Below, in pieces: positions 24,061-36,845 of a DNA stretch of 64,000 nucleotides. This DNA is from Stercorarius parasiticus (taxonomy: Eukaryota > Chordata > Aves > Charadriiformes > Stercorariidae): positions 124,001-188,000 of the forward strand of contig VWZL01004338.1 in assembly GCA_013396915.1 (NCBI GenBank), read 5' to 3'. A program made the translations under genes and the position numbers. A model generated the notes under the pieces. It was not told the DNA's origin, made no database searches, and was given only the letters and a program-made list of their open reading frames with translations. How positions within the stretch are numbered: position 1 is the stretch's first letter; every line of letters begins with the position of its first letter.

Positions 24061-26002
24061 TTAGCCCGTGCTGTGGGGGATTTACAAATCTGAAGTCACT
24101 TACCCCTTCTCTTTCCTGAGTGGGACATGACAAACAGTTACTCAGCATGGCCTTGTTTAACGCCTGAGGTTGAGGTTTTTGCTGCAGTCTCCCAGTTGTG
24201 TTTCCTGTGAAGTTCTTTTTGGGACTATGAAGAGTTAATTTTTTGTGCTCCACTGGCCTTAGCTGTTCTCGTTCACATGAGATCTGGACTCCGAGTCTTC
24301 AGACATATTTCCGTTAGTGCTGTTAGGCCAGATTTGGGTGATAAATTTTAATCTGATGTTGGATTTGAGAAAGAAAAAACTCTCTTCTATGGGATAAATG
24401 CCATGCCTAAACAATTGATATAAAGAGCCGCATTATGCCTTTATGTTTTGGCATGTAAGCAGCACTCCTATCTATGGAAAAATCTCTTCATTCCCACAGG
24501 AGAAGGAACTGTGTCTTTGCTAGCCAACTCAAATATTTTACCTCTCCCATCTGACACAGCTTTGCATGCGAATCTAGCCAATGTGAAGAACCTAGGGGTA
24601 CAATTAGCCCTAGAAAGCAATATGGGCACCCCAGTGTCTAGAAAAATTGCTATGCTAAAAGTGGGGAAGACAGAGCCATTGTGAAAGATTGGACACGGAA
24701 ACCTCAAATGGTGTAAGCAGATAACTGGACTGACTAGAACAGATTTCTAGTTTCCCGGCAGCACTCCTCAGGACATTTTTCCCTTGTATTTAAATTGAGG
24801 TTTCTGCTGCAAAGTCTTCCTTTCTCAAGCTTTTCTATATTAGCTGAAATGTTGGTATTTTAATATATGAGGGGAAATATTCCCAGAAAATGCACAATTG
24901 TTTCTTCTGGTCTTTGTGACAGTTTTAGAAGTCTGAAAATTTGAAGGGATAAGTGGCAAACAATAGGCATGAACTTATTTGCTATCAGTCAGTCTAATTT
25001 GTATTATGTGGGTAATATGACAAATTATTCAACACAAGCTGAAAATCCTCTGCTCAGTGGATTTACACCACTCCTGGGTTAGGACAAGCAGACTTAATTT
25101 AACACCCTTGCTTTGTTTCCTTGCATTGTGTACAGAATGGCTGTTTTAATGGTGTGTGTAATCCATTCCGTTAGAGAGTGGGGTTTGGCAGGTACAGTTT
25201 TCATAGAGTCGTGTTTTGTATGTGTAACTGATGGTATTGGTACACATTTGTTAGCCTTTCCTGCTGAAATCTTTGGGAGAGAGGTTTGATCTGTGTTTAG
25301 AATTTACAGGCGTTGAGATCCTTTTGAGCAAATAATTAGCTTGGGGCTGTTTTTCAAAGAGGAAATGCTCCTGAATGAGCATGTAGGAGAAGTGGGGCTG
25401 TTGATACGGCCCTGTTCCCAAACACTGTCTGTCTGTCTGTCTTCAGATACAGTATGATTTAGATGTTTACAAATCATTCTTCTCTGCTGGCATATACATA
25501 TATGGTGTATTCCGTTTTAAAAATAAAGAGTTTTTATTTATCTTGTCACAGTGTAAATAATGTTAAGTCAAAAAAGAAAATATTACTTCACCATCCTTAC
25601 TGCCAGAAGTTTTGCTTCCAAAAATAGACTAAATATAAACAGTTGCTTTTTTTGCCTTTCCCACTGAAATGGTGCAAGGTACCTTCAGTAGAATAAATAA
25701 ACATTTTGTGAGAGAAATATTTCAAGGTTTAATAATTCTTTAACTTAAAGTGTTCCATAATGTTTTATTTTACTTATTTTACCTTTATAAATTACTATGA
25801 AAATATTTTATGTTAAGAAATAGAGAGCTTGTGAACAACATTACATAATGTAAAATTCTACATCTTCTGACTCTGATATGCTGCTCTGATTGAAGGTAAG
25901 AGACTATAGTAGAGGGGAAAAAAGAGAGCAGTGATTAGGACGTACAAGAAATCAAATAAATTGTGCTGACACTTTAGGTAGAGGTTGGGGTTTCTTTATA
26001 GA
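24061..26002. other. Intergenic, nothing recognised
   Basis: AT-rich sequence without recognisable exon. A short (CTGT)n run lies near 25428-25443. Confidence 0.4.
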
Positions 26003-26408
26003 ATGAATCATAGAACTATAGAATGCTTTGGGTTGGAAGGGACCTTAAAGATCATCTAGTTCCAACCCCCCTGCCATGGGCAGGGACACCTCCCACTAGA
26101 CCAGGTTGCTCAAAGCCCCATCCAGCCTGGCCTTGAACACTTCCAGGGATGGGGCATCCACAACTTCCCTGGGCAACCTGTTCCAGTGCCTCACCACACT
26201 CACAGTAAAGCATTTCTTCCCACTTTCAGTTTAAAACCGTTACCTCTTGTCCTATCACTGCATACCCTGATAAAGAGTTTTATCTTCTCCAGACTGAACA
26301 GCCCCAACTCTCTCAGCCTGTCCTCATAGGAGAGGTTCTCCAGCCCTCTGACCATCTTCATGGTCCTCCTCTGGGCCCGTTCCAACAGGTCCATGTCCTT
26401 CCTGTGCT
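26003..26408 (-). mobile_element. CR1 LINE 3' fragment with internal deletion
   Basis: On the + strand it begins with the reverse complement of the CR1 tail (ATAGAATG-type octamer, TTGGGTTGGAAGGGACC). On the - strand it encodes [20 protein letters not shown], then [12 protein letters not shown]. The frame then jumps straight to [12 protein letters not shown], so about 30 codons usually present between these blocks are missing. Confidence 0.93.
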
Positions 26409-29217
26409 AAGAATGAATGAATCTCCTTTCTCAGTAGCATTTCCAAACTAGTAACTATTTGGGAATAGAATTGCCTCAGTTTCTCTTAGCTTACGTGAAG
26501 AGGAATTGTCTTAAAGAAAGAGCTGAGAACAACCTCCACACGCTGCTGTGTGGCACAGGAGCAGTAGTTGTACTCCAGTAGTTGCTTATTGGGGGTCCTT
26601 TAATATGGTCCCAGGCCATGCAGATGTGTCTTCAACTGGGTCTAAATATTTGGCTTCTTAGAGAAGTCAAGTTCCAGATGTGCCTTTTGGGGGTTTGGGC
26701 CTTCTATTTTTTTCAACTTGGGCAGCATGTATCTTTAGAAAGGCAGTGACTGGTTGAAGTTAGCATTTGGGAAGAAGGAGGGAAGTCCTCTTTTTCTTGG
26801 AAGTAACTGTTCATCTGTTCATCTGTTCCAGAAAAGAAAGCTCCAGCCTGAAAGTTATTATGCAGAAGGAGAGTCCCAGTGACAAGCCCAGGATCTGCAT
26901 CTCCTAAAGAAAGCACCACGAGGAGCTGAGAGTGGACAAGGAGCTGCTAGAAGGTACTGTGCAAATCTGATGCAGTGCACAAAAAATATGGAGTTGTCTG
27001 AAGTCAAACCTGGAAGCACAGGCCTGCCTACAAGGACACCATGAAGAGGGAACAAGGTGTATGCAGGCCCTTTATTTCTGTCTGTCACCTCAGTTTTCTC
27101 TTTCTAGAAGGTGAAGATGCCTTGTTTAGATACTAACCTAAACCTACATTTTGAATTTAAAAGTCATTCTGTTTTTCAGTGTGCAGTGAGTCCAGGTTGC
27201 CCAGGATATCTTGTCTTCCAGGAGGAAAATGTCTGATTTTGATACATATCAGAGATTTTAATCTTTCCTAGCAGGCGTTAGGGAAATCCTCAGTCCACCG
27301 ATTCTTCTGAGAGGAAAAGATTTTAATGTAGAATATGCAATACCAGAAGTACTGTCAGTCTCCCTATAAAAGAGGGAGACATGATGTAACTCAGGTGTGT
27401 AAACCCAGTGGGTTTAGGCTAGAAAAAATCTTTGGGTATTAGATCTAGCTCATCTTTCTCATCGTATTTGTGCTATATATAATTGAAGCAGTGTTGTGCG
27501 GAAAAGAAAAAGTACTAGGAACGACACTTCTCTGTCCTAACTTGGAAGAAAAATTGTTTTGTCCCATGGGCGTAGGAATAAAAATTTGTGACTGAATCCT
27601 AATTTTGAGTGCGTATTTTCTTTCTGCTCCATAATCTCCAGAGAACGAGCTGCCAGCAGCCCCTCGACTTTCCCACATCCTGAGAAAGTTCAGACTACTT
27701 TCTTCACAGCGTGTCTTTTTCCCTTCCCAAGCAGTTGCACAGGAAGAGATGAGACCCACCAGCTTGCCTTGCTGCCTGTGAGCAATGCTGTTGATCTAAT
27801 GACCCAGCCCAGAGGGGGAGGGGAGTGGCTGAACTCTCTTAGTCTTGTAGCAAAACTTTCTAAATGGTTAACTTCCATCCTCTGTTTTTCCTAAAGGTTT
27901 CTGGTGGCTACCACTAACTTCCTACAAGCAGAGGCCTGCGGAAGGGAGGACGAGAAATGTACTTGTGGGGGCGGGTTGGTTGCTGAGCTATTTTCTTATT
28001 TTCTAGCCTTCACTGCTTAAAGCCAGGAAACGTGTCTGAAAATTGCCAGGGAGGAACAGAATGTGCAGCTGTGAGTTTTAGCTCACAAGAAGTGACTAGG
28101 AGGGGAACGGGAGTGAGAGCCACACCGAGTTGCTGGTATAGGTAGGATAGGAACGTGTGTGGTGACCTTAACGGTGCAGGTTCACGAACAGGTTTTCTCT
28201 GTCTTCCCCATCCTGTGCCTCCTCTGTTCTTGTGTCTTAACTTTTCTCACTACCCACGTGTTCTTTTTTTTTTTTTCCACCTCATATTTTGTTTGCCCTT
28301 TTGGCCACTCACTTGCCATCCCCTTTGTAACCTGTCATGCCCAAAGGTTATACATAGTGCAGTGGAAACAACTGAACGATGCATCTTTTGCCTCCCAGTT
28401 GATTGCGTGCATTTTGGCAGTACTGCTGGGATGCCCATAGATCTTTATGGGCAGATTTCATACTGGTGTGGTTGCGAATGGAAAGGTTTGCTTTGGGCTG
28501 AAGAAGGGTGTAGAGACACAGGTCAAAGGAAGGCCTGATACCATTTATTTTCAACCATGGAAAAACACGCTGTGAGGGTGTGGTTGGTCCAGTATGTCCC
28601 ATCGATTTTGCTAAGTTATCAGTCCATCTTTTAGGTGAGAGTTTATTGGGAAAAAAAAAAAAAAGGCCGAAAAATATTTTTACAATTTAAAGGTTCAAAA
28701 GTGTGAGAGTGTCCCATTTTTCCAGAACCTACTACTGTAAACATGATGAAAAGATAATTATAAAGGAAACTAGCGCAGACTGTACCTCCTGGTATTTCAC
28801 TGGTGACTTTTATCTGAGTGACTCACGCCCCATCAGAGAAGAAAAAAACATGGCACTACTTATTCTTTCCACTGTTAGTATCTCAAAGTATTCTACTTCC
28901 AGATCTGAGAAGCTCTGATTAAATGACATAAATTGTAACTTTCCTTGTTATTTTTTCCAGTGCTTTTTTTTTTTGTTACATGTATGTGTTTTGTCATAGG
29001 AAACATTTTGTGCCAGTACTCATTGAGGTTCATTCTGGGAAATAATTAATTATAGAAAAACAAGTAATTTTCAGAAAAATAATCGAAATATTTTCAGAGA
29101 GCTAGTATGGTATCACATTCTGCTTTTGCTTATGTAAATGCAGCTATGCTGAAGTCCTGGAGCAGCAGTGAGGCAGTGCACACTGCTTACATAAAACCCC
29201 GGCACAGATGTAGGCTG
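26409..29217. other. Intergenic, nothing recognised
   Basis: No exon or repeat recognised. A poly-A run lies near 28650 and poly-T runs near 28263 and 28966. Confidence 0.4.
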
Positions 29218-31362
29218 AGATATTATTAGACTTGTGGAAAGCCCTTTGAAGGGCAAATTTGACAGCACGTCTGCTTTTGAGGGCTTAGGGGTCCATGAGT
29301 TCTGGTCAGCCTTTAAGAACCACCTTTTAGAAACACAGGAGCAGGCAATTCCACTGTATTGTAAGTCAAGCAAGCAGAGTAGGAGAGCAGCTTGGCTGAA
29401 GAAGGAACTCCTCATGGACCTCAAGAGGAAAAAGAAATTGTACAATCTCTGGAAGCAAGGTCAGGCTTTACAGGAAGATTACAGAGCTGTGGTTCACATA
29501 TGCAGGGAGAAGACATGTAAAGCCAAAGCTGAACTAGAGTTGAAACTGGCCAGTGTTGCATCAGACAACAAGAAGGGGTCTTTAAAGTACATTACTAGAA
29601 ACAGAAGGTCTAAGGAAAATGTTAGACCGCTACTTGTTGGAGGTGGTCAGCTGGCAAATAAGAATGAAGAAAAAGTGGAGGTATTCAACGCTTTTTTTGC
29701 CTCAGTCTCTCATAATACTGATAGACCTTGGGTTGCCTAGTCCTCTGAGTTGGAAGACCATGACTGCGGGAACAGAGACTTTCTATTTGTGGACACTGAA
29801 ATTGTAAGGGATCAGTTGAATGCTCCTAAGTCCATGGGACCTGATGGGATTCATCCCAGAGTACCGAAGGAGCTAGCAGATGTTGCGGCAGGATCCCTCT
29901 CAATCATCTGCCAAAGGTCTTGGGCATCTGGGAAGGTCCCTGCTGAGTGGAAGCTACCCAGCATTATTCCAATTGACAAGAATGGAGTGAAGGAAGACCC
30001 AGGAAACTACAGACCTCTTGGTCTAACCTCAGTACCTGGAAAAATTATGAAGAAGATCATACTGGGTACTATTGAAAGGCATTTTAAGAATAATGCAATC
30101 ATCAGGCACAGTCAACATGGGTTCACAAGGGGAAAGTCCTTTGAACTAATTTTATGTCCTTCTATGATAAGGTGACCTGCCTAGTGGTTGAAGGGAAGGC
30201 AATGCATGTAGTTTTTCTGGATTTTAGTAAGGTCCTAATTTGATACTGTCCCTCATAGCATCCTTTTGGACAAGCTGTTCAACTGTGAGATGGGCAGGTA
30301 CATGGTGCACTTGGTGAAGATCTGTCTGAACAGCAGGGCTCAAAGGGTTGTAGCGAATCGGGCTACATCTGGCTGGTGACCAGTCACCAGCGGTCGTCCT
30401 CAGGGCTCAATTCTAGGGCCAGTTCTGTTTAATATATTTATGAATGATCTAAATGCAGGAGTTGAATGCACAATTAGCGAGTTTGCTGATGGTACCAAAC
30501 TGGGAGGTGCTATTGACTCTCTCAAGGCATGAGAGGTCTTGCAGAGGGATCAGGGTAGATTGGAGCATTGAGCAATGATTAACGCGATGAAATTAACAAG
30601 TTTAAATGCCAGATTCTGCACCTGGGATGGAGTAACACTGGACACAAGTATATTAGGAGAGGAGTGGCTGGACGGCAGCACCGCAGAAAGGGACCTGTTG
30701 GTCAACAGCAGGCTCAATATGAGTCAGCAATGTGCCCTGTCAGCCAAGAGGGCAAACGGCATCCTGGAGTGCATCAAACACAGCCCATCAAAAGAGTTAA
30801 CTATCTCACTGTATATAGTGTTGGTGCTGCAGTACTGTGTGCAGTTCTGGGCCCTACCATTTAAGAAGGTTGTTCAGGTACTTGAATACATTCCGAGGAG
30901 GGCAACAAAGCTGGTAGAAGATCTGGAAGGAATGCCATATGAGGACCAGCTAAGGACTTTGGGCTTGTCCAGTTTGGAGAAAAGGAGGCTGAGGGGTGAC
31001 CCTATTGCTCTCTACAGCTTCCTGAGGAGGGGAAGTGGAGAGGGAGGTGCTGAGCTCTTCTCACTGGTATCCAGTGATAGGATGTGTGGGAATGGTTCAA
31101 AGTTGCACCAGGAGAGGTCTAGACTGGACATTAGGAAGCATTTTTTTACCTAGAGGGTGGTCAAACACTGGAACAGGCTTCGTTAAAGATATTATTAGAC
31201 TTGTGGAAAGTCTTGGTCGATGCCCCAAGCCTGTCAGTGTTTAAGAGGCATTTGGACAATGCCTTTAATAACATGCTTTAACTTTCGGTCAGTCCTGAAG
31301 TGGTCAGGAAGGTAGATCCCTTCCAACTGAACTATTCAGTTCTATTCTATTCTTTTCTATCC
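29218..31362 (+). mobile_element. CR1 LINE, 5'-truncated, decayed ORF2
   Basis: About 2.1 kb of a + strand CR1. Frame pieces cover the region before the reverse transcriptase (29234-29740, with AWLKKELLMDLKRKKKLYN), the reverse transcriptase itself (29750-30175: MGPDGIHPRVPKELAD, NYRPLGLTSVPGKIM, SQHGFTRGKS) and the C-terminal part (30575-31153: LGLSSLEKRRLRGDP, LDIRKHFFT). The frames are separated by stops and shifts, so the element is dead. The position of the catalytic FADD box (30482-30493) reads FADG. The element ends in TTCTATTC-type 3' repeats at about 31330-31362. Confidence 0.95.
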
Positions 31363-33850
31363 AGGAAGTTAGTCTACATCCGTATTCCCAAAGGAGGAAA
31401 ACATCTAATTTTGGCAGTTGCATTCAATTCTCCTTCAGTAAAAATGACAGCCTGCATAAATATCAGGCTGATATTATTTAACTGATATTCCAGAAAAGAC
31501 TGTCAAATTGATGGATTACAGGAAACTCCAGAGAAAGTCTGCATTTAAGTAGGTCCCAAAGAGGAGACAGATCCATGAATCCCAGTGTTCTGCCAAAGTT
31601 AGCTACACGGCTGCACCTGTCTCTAAAACTGGTAACTGTTTTCCTCTTACTTATTATTGTTGCCAAATATTTATTTAGACAAAACGTAAACTTATTTCTT
31701 TTTACATAGCTGGCAAACCAGCAGCCTTCAGTTTCCAGGAACAGTAACTCTTCAAAATTACTTGCATGGAGTTTGTTTACTGTATTACTGACTTACTGCT
31801 GAAGCTGAAAGTTGGGAAATTAATCTAATGCATGGGAGGGAAAAATGTGAAAAGGTTAACTCATTTTAAATTATGGGATTCATATATCGTCTTGGTTGCT
31901 GTTTAAAATGAATCTAAATTTGAACATAAACTTAAGTTACAAGCCCCAAGCAGCACAGAACATTTATAGCCATTACACAATCTCTTGGCAAACTGTGGAA
32001 ATGTTTAAGAACCTTGCATGGGAAAAATGCATGTGCCTACTGAGATGGAGCACAAGCTCTTTCTGTACTTAAATGTGAAGATGTAAGACCCATTTCTTCA
32101 TCCTTGCTTCAACTCAGCTACCCAGGAGAAGAATTTTCTTGTCTGTTCGCTAGAAATATATTCACCTGAGACATTTATTCATGTGATGTTCGGTTAAGAT
32201 TGGTGATATGTTCAGTCTTAAAGGGCCACAGAAAACGTCTTTTATGTATGGGAATTCATACTTGGGCTGCCTCATGCAAAACCTGCTACATTGACATGGT
32301 AAGAGGCCATCCAACCCTATAGAGGTCATGTCCCTAGTTAAGATGACCAATGGAGTGTGTGAAAACTGAGCTGCAATGTTCTTCATGAAGACAGAAAAAC
32401 CTCGCTAAAACTAAATTTAACCTATGTATCAACACTTTCTGAACTGTCCTGCAAGACTTCATGTCCTTTTCTTTGGGGAATTATTAGAGTCCACGAAAAA
32501 TTGCTCATTTCTATTTACTTTAATGTATTCAGCAAAACCCCTCCTAGTTTGCCAGTTGGAATCTTTTTAAGGACAAAAATAATGTGTAATATGGGTGGCA
32601 TTTCCTGGCTGGCCTAATCTGAAGTGGAGTGAAATCAGCAAGGACATCCCCTCTTCTATACCCTATTTAAAGCAGTGGGTGTTTTAAAGGCAAAAAACCC
32701 TTGTATTCTTAAAACTGTGTAAGTAGTTAGATTACCTGGGAAGGGGGAGACTTTCTGAAAGCTGTACTCAAAATGCCCAAGCCAATTCACATTTGGCTGC
32801 AACTTACTTAGTTTCCTGGACTTGCTTGGACCAGAATTTGTCTAGTGATGCCACAAAATACTCAGTGAGGCCCAAAATATGGTTTTGGGAGCTGCCCTCA
32901 GGGTGCTGTCGCAAAGTAGTTCACAGAGGGCAACAGGAAAGACAGTGTTTGTCCTAAATTCATGAACCATGATTTTGGTTACCTTATTGGCAAGACTAAC
33001 AGGAATGGGCAACAAGGATCCCACTGATGAATGGATGGTAGGTAATACATAGGAAAAGGGTGTGGGAATTGCTCTTGTGCGTTGAGTGTTTGAAACTAAT
33101 TGCATGAAGAATGGAAAAGTGCAAGGCATGGCAAGAGACAGCACTGTCTGCCCTTGAAATTAAAAAGTGGAAAGGAGATCCTAAAAGAAGTACCTTACCC
33201 AGATAACAGGATGAATAATAGGAAAACCACCATTATACCCTTATGCGAACGGAAGTTACGAAATGATAGAATGAAAAGTTTATGTATATAATCTTAATTT
33301 GCCCTCCCAGGGTTTGTGAATGAGCACAGTCTCAACCAATGTTTTCCCCATGGGACTCTCCCATATTCGCTGACTAGAACAAACAGCGCTCATCTATTTT
33401 AGTTGTTCAAGATGTGGTTTTCAGTAATTTTTTCGCTGCTCTGAGTGCTTCAGAGGCCCATAGTTTCCTGTCCCCTCCTCCTCCTACCTCCTGAGGAAGA
33501 GGACATGGGCGTGCAGAGCCCCCAGGAGCTGCAGGGGTGCCTGGGGGGGGTGGGTGTTGTGCATTGGCAGAGGGTTGGAAGCTGAGGGCTCAGGAAATTA
33601 GTGAAGTGCAATCAGGTTGAAAGGGCTTCCTACCTTTGTCTTCTCTTTCTTTAAGGAACGTGAATCATCATGGAGTAAGACAACGATTTTACTGTTATAA
33701 AGATGGCAAAAGATTTATTTGCCTACCATAAAAGCACTATTTGCCCTATCCTTTCAAGGTGTCATTCGTTTCTTAACCAAGGCAACCACTTCTAAACAAG
33801 CAGCTGATATGGTAACAGGCTAGCTGATTAATTAGTAGATATAAAAGAAA
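31363..33850. other. Intergenic, nothing recognised
   Basis: No exon or retroposon recognised between the CR1 copy and the provirus. GC-poor apart from a G-rich patch near 33480-33560. Confidence 0.4.
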
Positions 33851-33854
33851 GCTG

Positions 33855-34389
33855 TGTAGTTGCATGGGTAGATAAGTCTGTGGATGAATGAGTATGTCCA
33901 TGGATGGATGACTCCAGAGGAGGATGGATGGATGTAGGGTCACAGAGCAATTAGCCATAACAGAAACAGATAGAGCATTTAACTACAAGATTAGAAAATA
34001 GACAGAACAATAAATTTTAAGAATAGAAGATAGTTTGGAAGGGAGCGAGTGCCAACTCTACGTGTCTCTGGCAACCTAAAATAACCTAAGGTTAATTTTC
34101 ATAGTAAAAATCACAACCCTGGGAGGAGATCTTATATGCTAATGTTAGACCGCCTTCATGTAATGAGCTGGAATTAATTAGCACAGGTGCTGTAGTTTGT
34201 AATGTCTTGAACAATAGCAAATTCATCAGTGAACCTTTTTCCTGATAAGCTAAGTGTATAAAAGTCCGTTGTGCCTTGGGTAGATGTGCTAGCTTTGCAA
34301 ATGATTGCCTAGCACCCTTTTCTGCGCAGAACTGAATAAAGTTTTGAACGTGAAATCTCAACTCTGTGTGTCCCTGCTGAGGGACAACA
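33855..34389 (+). repeat. 5' LTR of the class I provirus
   Basis: 535 bp, TG...CA. It contains an ATGG-rich simple repeat near the start (33870-33925), a TATAAAAG box at 34257-34264 and an AATAAA hexamer at 34335-34340, giving a recognisable U3-R-U5 layout. It matches the 3' LTR in blocks (for example AGTTTGGAAGGGAGC) but is about 215 bp longer in the middle. Confidence 0.9.
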
Positions 34390-34691
34390 TATTTTGATGA
34401 CCCAGATGGGACTGCTGCGAAAGGCCTGGCCCAGCCCAGCTCGTCAGCATCAGTGATGGAGAGATGGAATGCCTGAGCCCAAGTGTGCACCACTGATTTT
34501 ATAGGGTGTCCAGCTTCAGCCCCCCGGTGGTCTGAGGTCAGTGAGTGACACAACAGTGAAACGCTCTGAGAGATTCCTGTTTGAAACCTTGGTAGAGGGA
34601 GGGACCAAACGGATGGGTGAGTAACGTTTAATTGCACACATGGTCGGTCAGGAGCGGATTGTCAGTCCCACACGTGGAAGCTCTGGTACAG
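34390..34691 (+). other. Proviral leader with degenerate primer-binding site
   Basis: The sequence directly after the LTR (about 34394-34411, TTGATGACCCAGATGGGA) is where the tRNA primer-binding site should be. It resembles the Trp- or Arg-type sites but is too altered to assign. The leader runs to the insertion point of the nested element. Confidence 0.55.
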
Positions 34692-35467
34692 TGTCGTGGT
34701 TTTGGCCGTATTGGCCAATCGTAACGACAGATGGCCCTTCCCCCCCCTCTCTCCTCAGAGAGGAGAGGAAGAGATAAGGAGATTTACGAGTTTAGAAAAA
34801 GAACTAAACTACTTTAATGAAAATAATAATAAATAAGAAAATAGTAAATAATAATAATAGAATAAAATAAAATAAAATAAAGAAGTATACAATATATACA
34901 AAACCGTATCCAGCTCCCAGGATGACGATCGCGTCACCAGCAGACACAGGAAAAGTCCCAGACTGGAGTCAGCGATGGACAGGAGCTGAATTCCAGAACT
35001 AGAGTCAGGAACGCTCAGATCGGGATCAAAGGCAGACGAACAGACAAGGTCCTCCTCAGACGTCGGCCATTGAAGAAGAACCCGAGCCAGAGCCGCGCTG
35101 CCCCTTTGATCCCTTAGCTTTTATACTGAGCGTGATGCAGATGGGATGGAATACCCTGTTGGTCAGTTTTGGGTCACCTGTCCCGTCCGCTCCTCCCTGC
35201 AGATGGGACTCCTCTACGCTTCTCCGCTTCCGACCCTCTGACGGGCAAAAAGCGAAGTTAGCTGACCTTGGTTGTTATAGCAATAAGTATAAGCAAGAGC
35301 CTCTGTGCATACCATTCCTTGGTATAATCAGGTCTTATCACTCTGAGAGCGAACAGTTTCTGAACAACATGCTGTTAATTTCAGACTTTAGTCAGTTAGA
35401 AGAGGCCCAGCTAAAAAGTAAAATTACAAATCAGAAAATTGGTTCTGTTTTACCTCAAACCAGGACA
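34692..35467 (-). repeat. 3' LTR of the nested ERVL-type element
   Basis: 776 bp, starting TGTCCTGGTTTGAGG and ending CCACGACA on the - strand, with a purine tract (AAGGGGTGGAA) immediately before it. A TATAAAAG box is present on the - strand near 35118-35125. An AT-rich (AAT)n/(AAAAT)n stretch lies at about 34815-34882. Confidence 0.85.
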
Positions 35468-35818
35468 TTCCACCCCTTATTCCATACCATTTGCGTCATG
35501 CTCAGATTACTGTCACTTTTTCTATCAAATATATATATACACATAGATCTCTCATTCATGATTTTATCTTTATACACCAAAGTTCATTAAGTTCATTTAG
35601 TTCATGATTGCAGGTTTTCATCTGTCATAGCAGACTCTCAGGGCAGAAAAGATGATGTAAAGTTCATTGTGGTCCATGTCCACAGGTAGTATGTCCATCC
35701 TGAAGAGTTTGCTGGACACCACTTGATGAAGCTAGCTCAGGTCTCATCACCACTATGTTATCCTGAAAAACACTTATAGAACACTGTTAGTATTATATAA
35801 CAATTAACATCATACAGC

Positions 35819-36751
35819 TCAGAGTTGAGTATTTTCACCAAGGGTTAAATTTCCTTGAGGTACACACTGAATTTCTCCATTCTCCATCATCACCCACCAA
35901 GTACATCCAGGTCCTTGAGCAAAAACAGTCCCACGAATGGGTTTGCCATTGCCTGAAGTAGGAGAAACCCAAACAGCTTTCCCCAGCATATTCCTTTCAT
36001 GCACCACAGGGACCTTATCCCCTTCTATATTATGTAAAAGGTCTGATTGAGCAGGACCAGCTCGATTGATGGATCCCCTGGTGTTAACTAACCAGGTAGC
36101 TTGTGCTAAATGCTTGTCCCAGTTTTTAAAGGTTCCACCCCCCATCGATTTCAGGGTGGTTTTTAGTAGTCCATTGTATCGCTCAATTTTCCCAGAAGCC
36201 GGTGCATGATAGGGGATGTGATATACCCACTCAATACCATGTTCTTTTGCCCAAGCACTTATAAGATTATTTTTGAAATGAGTCCCATTGTCTGATTCAA
36301 TTCTTTCTGGAGTACCATGTCGCCACAAGACTTGCCTTTCAAGGCCCAGGATGGTATTTCGGGCAGTAGCATGGGGTACGGCATAGGTTTCCAACCATCC
36401 AGTGCTTGCTTCTACCATTGTAAGCACGTAACGTTTACCCTGACGTGTTTGAGGGAGTGTGATATAGTCAATTTGCCAAGCCTCCCCATACTTATATTTC
36501 AGCCATCGTCCCCCATACCACGAAGGTTTTAACCTTTTAGCTTGTTTGATTTCGGCGCATGTTTCACAGTTGTGGATAACCTGCGCAATAGCGTCCATGG
36601 TTAAATCCACCCCTCGGTCACAAGCCCATTTGTATGTTGCATCCCTTCCTTGATGACCTGAAGTGTCATGGGCCCACCGAGCTAAAAAGACCGGGATAAA
36701 TACCTGTAAGCCACCGTAAGAAACCACAAGATCATCCATGAGCAGCCTCAA
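35819..36751 (-). CDS. ERVL-type integrase, uninterrupted frame
   Basis: 310 codons open from the stop at 35819 to 36751; the first ATG is at 36739, with an in-frame stop just upstream of 36751. Retroviral integrase inserts viral DNA into the host genome. Visible parts (numbered from 36751): a zinc-binding HHCC set (H28, H33, C62, C65) and the catalytic DD35E triad (D95 in WQIDY, D154 in ESDNG, E190 in KIERY). A C-terminal DNA-binding-like region is rich in W and G. The length suits an integrase alone; the upstream RNase H/reverse transcriptase part is lost or out of frame, so this is a relic of pol rather than a host gene. Its intactness suggests either a young insertion or chance survival. 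Confidence 0.85.
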   Translation of the reverse strand: MRLLMDDLVVSYGGLQVFIPVFLARWAHDTSGHQGRDATYKWACDRGVDLTMDAIAQVIHNCETCAEIKQAKRLKPSWYGGRWLKYKYGEAWQIDYITLPQTRQGKRYVLTMVEASTGWLETYAVPHATARNTILGLERQVLWRHGTPERIESDNGTHFKNNLISAWAKEHGIEWVYHIPYHAPASGKIERYNGLLKTTLKSMGGGTFKNWDKHLAQATWLVNTRGSINRAGPAQSDLLHNIEGDKVPVVHERNMLGKAVWVSPTSGNGKPIRGTVFAQGPGCTWWVMMENGEIQCVPQGNLTLGENTQL

Positions 36752-36845
36752 ATATGGTCAAGGCCAAGTGTGAGCAGCTGCTGGTATAACCGGGGGGGGG
36801 GGTAACCAGTCCCAAATCCTACCTTGTTCTCTGGGTTGTATCCTT

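Larger units (their letters stand above)
34692..36845 (-). mobile_element. Nested ERVL-type element, one LTR and integrase
   Basis: The element lies antisense to the host provirus and splits its leader from gag. Reading on the - strand: the end of pol with integrase (36751-35819), about 350 bp without env, a purine-rich tract, then an LTR (35467-34692). Absence of env and an integrase with the IERYNGLLK segment fit the ERVL class. No second LTR is seen at the high-coordinate side, where the boundary (about 36845) is approximate, so the 5' part was lost. Confidence 0.82.

Noticed and set aside
34092..34637. 181-codon - strand frame over the 5' LTR
   Set aside because: It runs antisense through the LTR and proviral leader; no retroviral or cellular motif, so chance.
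35132..35590. 152-codon + strand frame
   Set aside because: It lies antisense across the nested ERVL-type LTR; no protein motif.
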